From: an uncultured Oscillospiraceae bacterium
GTDB taxonomy: Bacteria > Bacillota > Clostridia > Oscillospirales > Oscillospiraceae
Reading direction: 5' to 3'
Assembly: GCA_947630785.1 (NCBI GenBank)
Contig: CANRIW010000002.1
Location: forward strand, 1-64,000
Length of the DNA: 64,000 nt
Shown: positions 24,003 through 32,252 of the stretch, piece by piece
Numbering within the stretch: the first letter of the stretch is position 1
Layout of the letters: each line of letters starts with the position of its first letter
Position numbers and translations under genes: made by a program
Notes under the pieces: model-generated
Databases searched by the model: none
Seen by the model: only the letters and a program-made list of their open reading frames with translations
What the model was told of the DNA's origin: nothing

Positions 24003-24818
24003 TCAGGTGATCTGGTATTCAGTTTTGGAGGTGTTGCAGAAGCCCAGGGTCAGGGCGGTGAACAGCAGGGGCTGCTCGTACATGGAGGCGTGGCCGCTGC
24101 CGGGCAGGATGACGTGCTTGCTGTTGGGTATTTTGGAACAGATCAGCTCCTGCTCCGCCATGGGGGTCAGATAGTCCTCCCGGCAGGACACCACCAGGGT
24201 GGGGGCGGCGATTTTGTGGAGGTCTTCCGTCACGTCGTAGTTCCGGGCGCTGTCGGTGAGCCGGATCATGGCCCGGATGAAATCCTGATTGGAGAACACG
24301 GCGTGGAGCGCCTCATGCCGGCGGGTCATCCAGTCGTTTTTGCTCAGATAGAATTGTGGGGAGTAGATCACCGGGATGGTGGCGTAGTAGTAGGACTCCG
24401 GGTCCCTGGCCGCCAGGTTCCACCCCTCGCCGATGTCCCCCAGCCAGGGGCCGGTGCGGGGGGTGGTGTTGAACAGCACCAGCCGGTCCACCCGGTCCGG
24501 GTGGTCGATGGCGAACCGCTGGGCCACCTCTCCGCCGTAGGAGATGCCCACCAGGCAGGCTCTCCCGATCTTCAGATGGTCCAGAAGGGCCAGCACCACC
24601 TCCGCCTGGACGGCCTGCTCATAGGGCCCGTCCATCCGGGCGGACTTCCCCTGGTCCAGCAGGTCCAGCAGGAGCAGCCGGTTGCACTCGGAGAGGGGGT
24701 CGATGAACTCCTTCCAGCTGGCGCAGGACATCATGATGCCGTTGAGGATGACCAGGGGCCTGCCCTGGCCGTATTCCTCAAAATAGATCCGCTTTCCGTT
24801 GAAATCGAAGGTGGCCAT
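24003..24818 (-). CDS. alpha/beta hydrolase
   Basis: 271 aa from an ATG at 24818 with GAGGAGG upstream. It has PLVILNGIMMS at the oxyanion position, the nucleophile elbow VGISYGGE, and GSGHASMYEQP with the catalytic His. It resembles the hydrolase encoded at 26226-27053 in length, start (MATFDFNGKRIYFEEYG against MPTFDINGVQLYYEVHG) and the N-G oxyanion variant, so the two are paralogues that flank a CoA-transferase. Possible jobs include cleaving a beta-diketone, ester or lactone. It starts 11 bases after the end of the CoA-transferase gene. Confidence 0.87.
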   Translation of the reverse strand: MATFDFNGKRIYFEEYGQGRPLVILNGIMMSCASWKEFIDPLSECNRLLLLDLLDQGKSARMDGPYEQAVQAEVVLALLDHLKIGRACLVGISYGGEVAQRFAIDHPDRVDRLVLFNTTPRTGPWLGDIGEGWNLAARDPESYYYATIPVIYSPQFYLSKNDWMTRRHEALHAVFSNQDFIRAMIRLTDSARNYDVTEDLHKIAAPTLVVSCREDYLTPMAEQELICSKIPNSKHVILPGSGHASMYEQPLLFTALTLGFCNTSKTEYQIT

Positions 24819-24829
24819 GGGCAGCCTCC

Positions 24830-26146
24830 TCACCGGCGGCAGCCCAGGATGCCCACCTTTACCGCCTGCTCCCACAGTTCCTCCCGGAACCTGGGGTGGG
24901 CGATCTCGATGAGCCGGGCCACCCGCTCCCGCAGGTTGGTGCCCCGCAGCTCGGCCACGCCGTACTCGGTGACCACCCGGTCCACATCGTTCCGGGACAG
25001 GGTCACCGCCGCGCCGGGCATGAGCTGGGGCACGATCTTGGAGACCTCCCGCCGCTCCCCGGTGACGGGGTCCTTGACCATGGCGGTGGAGTACAGGGCG
25101 ATGATGGACTTGCCGTTTTTGGACATCTGCGCGCCGATGGCGGTGTCCGCCTGCCCGCCGGTGCCGGAGAACTGCCGGGAGCCGATGGACTCGGAGCAGC
25201 ACTGGCCGGTCAGGTCCACCTCGATGGAGGTGTTGATGGAGATCTGGTTGTCGTTCTGGGCGATGACGTAGGGGTCGTTGGTCCAGGCGCCGTCCATCAT
25301 GGCCACGCCGGGGTTGTAGTCCATGAACTCATAGAGCTCGGGGATGCCCATGGCGAAGGTGGTGACCATCTTGCCCCGGTTGATCTGCTTGCATCTGCCG
25401 GTGATGACCCCCATCTTGGCCAGGTGCATCATGCTGGTGGTGAGCATCTCCGTGTGGACGCCCAGATCGTTTTTGGTCTCCAGGGCGGCGGCCACCGCGT
25501 TTGGGATGCCGCCGATGCCCAGCTGGATGCAGGCCCCGTCGGGCACCATGTCGGCGATGAACCTGCTGATGGCGGCGTCCTTCTCCCCGAAGGGGGCGTC
25601 GGGGGTGACGGGGGGCTTGTAGTCCGCCCGGATCAGATAGTCCACCTCGGACATATGGAGGATGGACTCCCCCAGGGTGAAGGGCATATTGGGGTTGACC
25701 TCCAGGATCACCAGGTCGGCGGCGTGGATCATCCGCATCTCATAGGTGTTGGACAGGGACAGGGAGATATACCCGTGCCTGTCCGGCATGGAGGCCGCCC
25801 CCACGAAGATGTTGGGCTTCACGTGGTACAGCCGCTTGGAGGCCGCCAGGTGCAGGTGGTTGGGGATGTAGGCCATATTGCCCTGGATGTGGGCTTTGCG
25901 CATCTGGGGGGAGAAAAACCAGCCGTCCACGTTGAAGGAGTCCACGTACTCCGGCTTGTAGATCTCAGAGGGGTGGGTGGGCAGGCAGTTGGTGACGGTG
26001 ACGTCCCGCACCCGGTCGGCGATGGTGTGGAGCTGCCCCATGAACAGGCCGGCCTCCGCCGCGCCCAGCCCCGTGACGATGGTGTCCCCTGACTTCACAT
26101 AGGACAGGGCCTGCTCCACGGAGATATATTTTTCCTCAAAACTCAT
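24830..26146 (-). CDS. acetyl-CoA hydrolase/transferase family CoA-transferase
   Basis: 438 aa from the ATG at 26146 (AAGGAG at 8 bases; an in-frame GTG three codons earlier is less well placed). Family I CoA-transferase of the Cat1/4-hydroxybutyrate CoA-transferase group: IVTGLGAAEAGLFM at the N-terminus, IQLGIGGIPNAVA in the middle, the catalytic glutamate in SIEVDLTGQ, and ESIGSRQFSGTGGQAD. It moves CoA from acetyl-CoA or butyryl-CoA to a carboxylic acid. Between two alpha/beta hydrolases and downstream of a Liv-type importer, it probably activates a carboxylate released from the imported compound. Confidence 0.9.
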   Translation of the reverse strand: MSFEEKYISVEQALSYVKSGDTIVTGLGAAEAGLFMGQLHTIADRVRDVTVTNCLPTHPSEIYKPEYVDSFNVDGWFFSPQMRKAHIQGNMAYIPNHLHLAASKRLYHVKPNIFVGAASMPDRHGYISLSLSNTYEMRMIHAADLVILEVNPNMPFTLGESILHMSEVDYLIRADYKPPVTPDAPFGEKDAAISRFIADMVPDGACIQLGIGGIPNAVAAALETKNDLGVHTEMLTTSMMHLAKMGVITGRCKQINRGKMVTTFAMGIPELYEFMDYNPGVAMMDGAWTNDPYVIAQNDNQISINTSIEVDLTGQCCSESIGSRQFSGTGGQADTAIGAQMSKNGKSIIALYSTAMVKDPVTGERREVSKIVPQLMPGAAVTLSRNDVDRVVTEYGVAELRGTNLRERVARLIEIAHPRFREELWEQAVKVGILGCRR

Positions 26147-26177
26147 GTTCTTCACTCCTTCTGCATGATAGGGCCGG

Positions 26178-26222
26178 AGGGCCCGCGGAGGCGGGAGAGG
26201 GGGACCGTCCCCCGCGGGTCCC
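26178..26222 (-). other. intercistronic GC-rich hairpin
   Basis: In the gap between the 26226-27053 hydrolase gene and the CoA-transferase gene, complementary GC-rich segments (inner GGGGGA / TCCCCC, outer CCGCGG-type arms) can form a strong stem. No T-run is seen, so this is more likely a processing or stability element than a terminator. Confidence 0.4.
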
Positions 26223-26225
26223 GGC

Positions 26226-27053
26226 TCAGCCTGCGTAGGGCTCGCAGTGTTTCATAACGAAGCCGAAGATGGCGCTCTCCAGCTCCCGGGGACGCTCAAA
26301 GATGGCAACATGGCCGCTGCCTGGAATAGTGACGTACTCTGCGCCTTTGATGTTGTCCGCCAGTATCTTGGAAAACTTAGGGGGTTTCAAAATGTCCTGT
26401 TCACCGCAGAGGATCAGGGCAGGGCACTGGATTTTGGGTAGCTCGTCCGTCATGTATACGTCTTGGGCGAAGGTATCGTACAGGGTTTTTTGACCTTCAA
26501 GGTAGCCGTTGGGGTTGTCTTTGATTGCGCGGGCCCGGGCGGCCAGCATCTCCTGGTTGTCCCGGATGAAGTCTGGCCCGTAGATGCTTGGGGCCATGCC
26601 CCAGAAGAAGGTTTCGCCGTCACCGGTGTCGCACAGGACCTTCCAGCCCACCACGAACCCCTCGCACACCGGGTCCAGTTCGCTCACAGAATCGATGACC
26701 GAGATGGAAGCGGTCATTTCGGGATACAGGGCGGCAAACTTCATTGCTACCTCTCCGCCGTAAGAAGTGCCCACCAGGTGAACTTTCTCTGCGCCCAAGT
26801 GCTCGAACAGAGCTTTTGCCTCGGCACAGTGCTGGGCGAAGGAGTAGGGCCCCTCCGGCTTAGACGATTTGAGCTGGCCCTTGAAATCGTGCAGGATCAC
26901 CCGGAACCCCGCCCGCTCGAACACAGGGTAGAGAAAGGCCCAACTGGACACCGAGGCCATCACTCCGTTGAGGAACGCGATGGTCTCTTTTCCATTGGGG
27001 TCACCATGAACCTCATAGTAGAGCTGAACGCCGTTAATATCAAAAGTTGGCAT
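26226..27053 (-). CDS. alpha/beta hydrolase, lower GC than its neighbours
   Basis: 275 aa from an ATG at 27053 (AAGGAGGGAAATT upstream). Oxyanion region AFLNGVMAS, nucleophile elbow VGTSYGGE, acid region ALILCGEQD, and catalytic His in GSGHVAIFERP. It is a paralogue of the hydrolase encoded at 24003-24818. Codon choice is visibly more AT-rich than in the genes on either side (for example TTG, GTA and AAA codons), which hints at separate acquisition. It lies between the binding-protein gene and the CoA-transferase gene in the catabolic operon. Confidence 0.87.
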   Translation of the reverse strand: MPTFDINGVQLYYEVHGDPNGKETIAFLNGVMASVSSWAFLYPVFERAGFRVILHDFKGQLKSSKPEGPYSFAQHCAEAKALFEHLGAEKVHLVGTSYGGEVAMKFAALYPEMTASISVIDSVSELDPVCEGFVVGWKVLCDTGDGETFFWGMAPSIYGPDFIRDNQEMLAARARAIKDNPNGYLEGQKTLYDTFAQDVYMTDELPKIQCPALILCGEQDILKPPKFSKILADNIKGAEYVTIPGSGHVAIFERPRELESAIFGFVMKHCEPYAG

Positions 27054-27075
27054 AATTTCCCTCCTTGTAGTATGA

Positions 27076-27109
27076 CCCAAGGGGAGGAGAGCCTGCTCCT
27101 CCCCTTGGG
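27076..27109. other. intercistronic hairpin after the binding-protein gene
   Basis: Perfect 14-bp stem CCCAAGGGGAGGAG / CTCCTCCCCTTGGG with a 6-base loop and no T-run, just downstream of the binding-protein gene. Hairpins here commonly protect binding-protein mRNA and help it exceed the rest of the operon. Confidence 0.6.
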
Positions 27110-27156
27110 AATTCTGTTCGGCTATGGTTTGTTATACGTTTCTGTCTGTTCCGTTC

Positions 27157-28542
27157 TCAGCCCACAGAGGCCCACACGTCATCCAGGGAGGTAATGGGGC
27201 TGACGGTCTCCAGCGCGTAGTTGCCGTTCTCATCGGGCGTCAGAGTAACGGTGTTCAGGGCCAGATCGGTAACGCCAAGGCGGTCGCCGCCGGCGAAACT
27301 GATGTCGCCGCCCATGGGAATGTGGAATGGGGCGTTCTCCATGGCCGCGATGTAGTTCTCCCAGGTCAGATCCTTGCCCATAGCATCCAGTTGATTCAGG
27401 CCGTGGATAAAGGTCTGCGCGGCCACATAGCCGGCCATGGCGTAGGAGTTGATGGAGTAGGTATCGGCGGCGGCGATGCCGTTCTCGGCCTCCCAGGCCA
27501 GCATCACAGCGGCGAACTCGCCGTAGTCAGCCATACCCTGTTCAGTGGCAATGTCCATCCAGGAGGTGGCATAGATGGGCCGGTCGGCGGTGACGGAGCC
27601 GTCGGCCACCAGAGTGCCCATGAATACGGCGGAGGCGCTGACGTAAGAGGTGATGACCTTGGCGCTGAAGTTGGCGTCCCGCATGGCGGGCATCAGCTTG
27701 GCGACAGGGTCCTGGTTCATGGCGGCGATGACCACGTCGCACCCGGCGTTCTTCAGCACGTTGACGGCGGCGGAGTAGTCGGTGGCGTCGGCCTGGACCT
27801 CCTGATAGGTGATGTCGAAGCTGCCCTCCTGGGCCTGGCGCTTGATGCCGGCCAGGATGCCCTCGCCCGCGTCGTCGGTGGTGGAGATGACGCCAATCTT
27901 CTTGCCGCCGAGACCCATGCCGTTTTCGGTGGAGGCCAGGGCCCGGGCCAGCAGCACCCGGCCCTCGGCGTTATAGATGGGCTGGACGGAGAACACGCAG
28001 GCGTCCTTGCCGGTGGCGCCCTCCTGATACAGGCCGGAGATGCCGGTGGCGGCGTAGACCATGGGGATGCCCAGACCCTTGATATAGTCCAGGGTGGCGC
28101 CCACGGTGTTGGTGCCGAAGTGGCCCACCAGGGCGAACACCTTGTCGCTCTCGGCCAGGGTCTTGGTGTAGGTCATGCCCTGGGCGGCGTCGAACCCGTC
28201 GTCATAGTGGATGAGGCGGACGGACTTGCCGTGGAAGCCGCCGGCGTCGTTATAGGCTTTCAGCGCGGCCTCCAGTCCGGCGTTGAAGGGCACGCCCACC
28301 ATGGCGAAGGCGCCGGTGGTGGCGGCGGTGTTGCCCACCAAAATTTCGGTGTCGCTCACGCCCTGGACGGTGCCGGCGGGCTGGTCGTCCACAGGTTCAG
28401 AGGGCTGGTCGCCGGCGGGCTCGGAGGGATTCGTGCCGGGGTTGCTGGCGGGGCCGGGCTCGACAGTGGGAGTCTTGGGACCGCAGGCGGCCAGGGCGAA
28501 CACCATGACCAGGGCCAGAAGCAGGGCGATCAGTTTTTTCAT
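27157..28542 (-). CDS. branched-chain-type ABC transporter substrate-binding lipoprotein
   Basis: 461 aa. A lipoprotein signal peptide (KKLIALLLALVMVFALAAC, lipobox LAAC) is followed by a Pro/Thr/Glu-rich tether to about residue 57. The mature part is a periplasmic-binding type I fold (ILVGNTAATTGAFAMVG, IHYDDGFDAAQG, ALVGHFGTNTVGA) of the LivK class. It captures the substrate outside the cell for the LivHMGF-like complex encoded next to it. Such proteins bind branched-chain amino acids but also aromatic acids, amides and urea. The surrounding CoA and hydrolase genes favour an organic acid over an amino acid, but this is an inference. Confidence 0.92.
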   Translation of the reverse strand: MKKLIALLLALVMVFALAACGPKTPTVEPGPASNPGTNPSEPAGDQPSEPVDDQPAGTVQGVSDTEILVGNTAATTGAFAMVGVPFNAGLEAALKAYNDAGGFHGKSVRLIHYDDGFDAAQGMTYTKTLAESDKVFALVGHFGTNTVGATLDYIKGLGIPMVYAATGISGLYQEGATGKDACVFSVQPIYNAEGRVLLARALASTENGMGLGGKKIGVISTTDDAGEGILAGIKRQAQEGSFDITYQEVQADATDYSAAVNVLKNAGCDVVIAAMNQDPVAKLMPAMRDANFSAKVITSYVSASAVFMGTLVADGSVTADRPIYATSWMDIATEQGMADYGEFAAVMLAWEAENGIAAADTYSINSYAMAGYVAAQTFIHGLNQLDAMGKDLTWENYIAAMENAPFHIPMGGDISFAGGDRLGVTDLALNTVTLTPDENGNYALETVSPITSLDDVWASVG

Positions 28543-28607
28543 TTTTTATTCTCCTTTTTATGATTTTGGCGGATCACAGACCGGTTGATAAGCGCTCTCC
28601 ACGGGTT

Positions 28608-29324
28608 TTACGCCTTTTTGCCGCCCAGATAGGCGTCGATGAGGCGCTGGTCGTGGATGAGTTCGCCGGCGGGGCCCTTCATGCTGATGAGCCCCAGCTC
28701 CAGCACGTAGGCGTAGTCGGCGATCTTCAGGGTGGCCAGGGCGTTCTGCTCCACGATGAGGATGGTGGTGCCCTCCGCCCGGATCTCCTGAAGGGTGCGG
28801 AAGATGTCTTTGATGATGAGGGGGGCCAGGCCCAGAGAGGGCTCGTCCAGCAGGAGGATCTTCGGGTCGGCCATCAGCGCGCGGCCGATGGCCAGCATCT
28901 GCTGCTCCCCGCCGGAGAGGGTGGAGGCCTGCTGCTTTTTGCGCTGCTCCAGCACCGGAAAGAGCTGATAGACCCGTTTCAGGTTCTGCTGGAGCCGGGC
29001 GCCGCTCCGCAGGGTGTAGGCCCCGGCCCGGAGGTTCTCCTCCACCGTGAGCCCGTAGAACACCAGCCGCCCCTCCGGGGACATGCTGACGCCCTGCCTG
29101 GCCACCTTGCAGGCCCGCCGGCTCAGGGGGACGCCGCTCTCGTTGATGGTGCCGCCGGAGGGCTTCACCACCCCGCTGATGGCCCGCAGGGTGGAGGTCT
29201 TGCCGGCGCCGTTGGCGCCCAGGAGGGCCACGATCTGGCCCTCCTCCACGTCCAGGTCCACGCCCCGGACGGCCTGGATGGGACCGTAATTCACCCGGAG
29301 GTCCCGCACTTCCAACAGCGCCAT
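28608..29324 (-). CDS. livF: branched-chain-type ABC transporter ATPase LivF
   Basis: 238-aa ATPase starting at the ATG at 29324 after GGGAGG. Walker A GANGAGKT, signature LSGGEQQM, Walker B ILLLDEPSLGLAP and the H-loop replaced by the LivF-typical VEQN. It pairs with LivG to power uptake by LivHM and lies two bases from the end of livG. Length and motifs are normal. Confidence 0.94.
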   Translation of the reverse strand: MALLEVRDLRVNYGPIQAVRGVDLDVEEGQIVALLGANGAGKTSTLRAISGVVKPSGGTINESGVPLSRRACKVARQGVSMSPEGRLVFYGLTVEENLRAGAYTLRSGARLQQNLKRVYQLFPVLEQRKKQQASTLSGGEQQMLAIGRALMADPKILLLDEPSLGLAPLIIKDIFRTLQEIRAEGTTILIVEQNALATLKIADYAYVLELGLISMKGPAGELIHDQRLIDAYLGGKKA

Positions 29325-29326
29325 GG

Positions 29327-30283
29327 TCACACCTCCCCGTCGTCGCCGCCCAGATAGGCGGCCTGTACGTCCTTGTCGGCCTGGACCTGCCCCGGGGTGC
29401 CGATGGCCAGCAGCTTGCCGAAGGAGATGGCGCACACCGTGTCGCAGATGTCCATGACCAGGCCCATGTCGTGCTCCACCAGGAGGATGGTGCAGCGGTA
29501 TTCCTCCCGGATGCGGCGGATGAGCCGGGACAGCTCGGCGGTCTCGGTGTCGTTGAGGCCGGCGGCGGGCTCGTCCAGGATGATGAGCTGGGGCTCGCAC
29601 ATAAGGGTGCGGGCGATCTCGATCTTTTTCAGCACGCCGTAGGGCAGGCCGAAGGCGTACCAATCCTTGTAGGCGGTGAGGCCCATGAAGTCCAGCACCT
29701 TCATGGCCCGCTCCCGCACCGCCCGCTCCTCTTTGCGGAGGATGGGCAGGTGGAGGGCCTGCTGGACCAGGTTGGAGGTGTACTGCCGGTGGCCCGCCAC
29801 CAGCAGGTTGTCCAGCACCGACAGCTCCCGGATGACCTCCACGTTCTGGAAGGTGCGGACGATGCCCTGCAGGATGACGTCGTGGACCTTTTCCCGGTTC
29901 AGGTCCACCACCTGGCCGGACTTGTTCTCAAAGTGCAGGGTGCCGGCGGTGGGCTTGTAGAACTGGGTGATGCAGTTGAATACGGTGGTCTTGCCGGCGC
30001 CGTTGGGGCCGATCAGGCCGAAAATTTCGCCTTTTTTCACCTGGAAGGTGAGGCCGTCCACCGCCTTGACGCCGCCGAAGTACATGCACAGCCCCCGCAC
30101 GTCCAGCACCACCCCCTCCGGGAGGGTGAGGCCGGTGGAGGGAAGGGCGGCGCGGGCGTTCTCCAGCTTTTGCCGGGCGCCCCGGGCCTTTTTGCCGTAC
30201 TTTTCGGCGTTTTCCAGAACGGCCAGCTCCTCGTAGAGCTCGACCCGGCGGCGGAGCCGCTCTACCTGGCTGTAGCTGCTCAT
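29327..30283 (-). CDS. livG: branched-chain-type ABC transporter ATPase LivG with N-terminal extension
   Basis: 318 aa from the ATG at 30283. About 60 residues of charged, helical sequence (ERLRRRVELYEELAVLENAE) precede the normal ABC domain, an addition not usual in LivG. The ATPase core has Walker A GPNGAGKT, the LivG-type FNCITQFYKPTAGT, IVRTFQNVEV, an LSGGQ signature degenerated to LPYGVLKK, Walker B LIILDEPAAGLN and VEHDMGLVMDIC. The altered signature motif may affect ATP hydrolysis. The start overlaps the livM stop by 4 bp. Confidence 0.92.
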   Translation of the reverse strand: MSSYSQVERLRRRVELYEELAVLENAEKYGKKARGARQKLENARAALPSTGLTLPEGVVLDVRGLCMYFGGVKAVDGLTFQVKKGEIFGLIGPNGAGKTTVFNCITQFYKPTAGTLHFENKSGQVVDLNREKVHDVILQGIVRTFQNVEVIRELSVLDNLLVAGHRQYTSNLVQQALHLPILRKEERAVRERAMKVLDFMGLTAYKDWYAFGLPYGVLKKIEIARTLMCEPQLIILDEPAAGLNDTETAELSRLIRRIREEYRCTILLVEHDMGLVMDICDTVCAISFGKLLAIGTPGQVQADKDVQAAYLGGDDGEV

Positions 30284-31299
30284 GCCGCCGCCCCCTTTCT
30301 CAGCTTCGTCCGGACCCAGCCGGTGAACTGGGCGAAGATCTGGGCAAAGCCGCCGGGGAAGAACATGACCACCAGGATGATGAGCACGCCGGTGACCATG
30401 GTGATGAACGCGGGGTTTTTCACGAAGAAGGGGATCTTGCTGAGGAACATGGACTGGATGCCGTAGATGATGAACACGCCGAAGGTGGTGCCCCAGGGGC
30501 TCTTGGCCCCGCCGATGATCACCGCGCCCAGGATGTTCAGCGAGGTGGACAGGGTGAGCAGGGTGGAGGTGGCGGTGGTCATGTTCCGCACGAACATCAT
30601 GTACAGCAGCCCGCCGATGGCGGCGAACACGGTGGAGATGACGAAGGCCAGCAGCCGGTACTTCATCAGGGAGATGCCCATGGCCTGGGCCGCCGAGGTG
30701 GAGTTCTTCATGGCCAGCATGGCCCGGCCGGTGGGGCTGTTGATGAGATTGGACAGCAGCCACATCAGCACGGCCAGGGTGACCAGCACCAGGAAGTATG
30801 CCTCCCGGTCGCCGATCTGGATGCCGAAGAGCTTCACATTGGACAGGTCGATCTTCACGGTGGACTTGATGACCATCAGCAGGTTGCGGATGATCTCGGC
30901 CAGGCCCAGGGTGAGGATGGCCAGATAGATGCCCTCGATCCGCAGGGAGATGAACCCCACCACCACGCCGATGACGATGGAGACCGCCAGGGTGACCAGG
31001 AAGGCCACGGTGTAGGGCAGGCCGAACTCCTGGATCACATAGAAGGCGGCGTAAGCGCCCAGGCCGATGAATCCGGCGGTGCCCAGGGAGGCCAGGCCGG
31101 AGTAGCCCAGCAGCAGGCAGAAGCCGATGGCGATGACGGCGTAGATCATGGTGTTGCCCAGAGCGTACACGAAGGACGAGGAGATGAGCCCGGCGGAGGA
31201 CAGGACCTGGAGCAGGGCCATCACCGCCGTGAACAGGAGGATCTGGGCCAGGGGATTCCGCATCAGGTCCCGGACGGGATTCTTTTTCTGTGTCGTCAT
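30280..31299 (-). CDS. livM: branched-chain-type ABC transporter permease LivM
   Basis: 339-aa integral membrane permease with about nine to ten hydrophobic helices and the LivM signature IGFCLLLGYSGLASLGTAGFIGLGAYAA (seen as IGFCLLLGYSGLAS followed by LGTAGFIGLGA). The later GALLYM-like and SLNILGAVIIGGAKSP segments also match. It forms the channel with LivH. The gene overlaps livG by 4 bp and follows livH by 13 bases. Confidence 0.93.
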   Translation of the reverse strand: MTTQKKNPVRDLMRNPLAQILLFTAVMALLQVLSSAGLISSSFVYALGNTMIYAVIAIGFCLLLGYSGLASLGTAGFIGLGAYAAFYVIQEFGLPYTVAFLVTLAVSIVIGVVVGFISLRIEGIYLAILTLGLAEIIRNLLMVIKSTVKIDLSNVKLFGIQIGDREAYFLVLVTLAVLMWLLSNLINSPTGRAMLAMKNSTSAAQAMGISLMKYRLLAFVISTVFAAIGGLLYMMFVRNMTTATSTLLTLSTSLNILGAVIIGGAKSPWGTTFGVFIIYGIQSMFLSKIPFFVKNPAFITMVTGVLIILVVMFFPGGFAQIFAQFTGWVRTKLRKGAAA

Positions 31300-31312
31300 A
31301 CCGGCCCCCTCC

Positions 31313-32248
31313 TTATACTTTTTTGGCCACCGGCTTGCCCACCAGTCCCTGGGGCCGGATGAGGATCACGATGAGCATCAGCACGTAGACGATGACCATG
31401 TTCCAGCGGGAGATGCCGGAAAAGGCGGGGAAGTTGGCCAGGAACCCCACGCAGCTGGCGGCCACCGGGATGCACACCGCCCCGATCACCGGGCCGTGGA
31501 AGGTGGAGAATCCGCCCAGGATGCCGGCCAGAAAGGCGTTGACCTGCACCGTGGTCATAAAGCTGGTGGAGATCTTGGTGCCGCCGCCGGCGTACATCAC
31601 CGCGGCCAGCACCCCCAGCGCCCCGGCGATCCCCCAGGACACCGCGGTGATGACGTGGGTGTTGATGCCCATCAGCTCCGCGGTGAACTCGTTGGAGGCG
31701 GTGGCCCGGACCCCCAGGCCCCACTTGCTGTACTTCAGCAGCAGGAACAGGGCCCCCAGGACCACCACGGTGATGGCCAGGCAGATCAGGGAGTGCCTGG
31801 TGACGACGATCTCCCCGCCGAAGGCCGGAATGATGAAGTTGGGGGAGACCCCGGCTTTCTGGGGGTTGAAAAAGGGCTCGAAGGGGATGGATTCCGGGTT
31901 GCCGAAGATGAGGGGAATGGCGCCGAAGATGATGGACACCAGTCCCATGGTGATGATCTGCTTGCCCACGGCGTTGACGTTCCTGCCGTTGCGGAAGATG
32001 ACGATGTCCACGAACAGGCCGGCCAGGACGCCCACGAGCACGCCGGGGATGACCCCGACGCATACCGGGACGCCATAGGCGCCGAACAGCTCCGCCGTGA
32101 CATAGCACCCCAGCGCGGCGATGGAGCCCTGGGCAAAGTTGGTGGTGGTGGAGGTTTTGAAGATCAGCGTGACCGCGAAGGCCGCCATGGCTGTGATGCA
32201 AACGCTGAGCAGCGTGCCGCACAGGGTGGAGAGGAACGCGGCTGCCAT
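31313..32248 (-). CDS. livH: branched-chain-type ABC transporter permease LivH
   Basis: 311-aa membrane permease of the LivH family: TTNFAQGSIAALGCYVTAELF near residue 34 (the family's N-F-A-x-G block), GVRATASNEFTAELMGIN and GGTKISTSFMTTVQVNAFLAGI. It is the second permease subunit with LivM. It is the first transporter gene after the KAS III-like gene, four bases away, so importer and enzyme are co-transcribed. Confidence 0.92.
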   Translation of the reverse strand: MAAAFLSTLCGTLLSVCITAMAAFAVTLIFKTSTTTNFAQGSIAALGCYVTAELFGAYGVPVCVGVIPGVLVGVLAGLFVDIVIFRNGRNVNAVGKQIITMGLVSIIFGAIPLIFGNPESIPFEPFFNPQKAGVSPNFIIPAFGGEIVVTRHSLICLAITVVVLGALFLLLKYSKWGLGVRATASNEFTAELMGINTHVITAVSWGIAGALGVLAAVMYAGGGTKISTSFMTTVQVNAFLAGILGGFSTFHGPVIGAVCIPVAASCVGFLANFPAFSGISRWNMVIVYVLMLIVILIRPQGLVGKPVAKKV

Positions 32249-32252
32249 GGCA

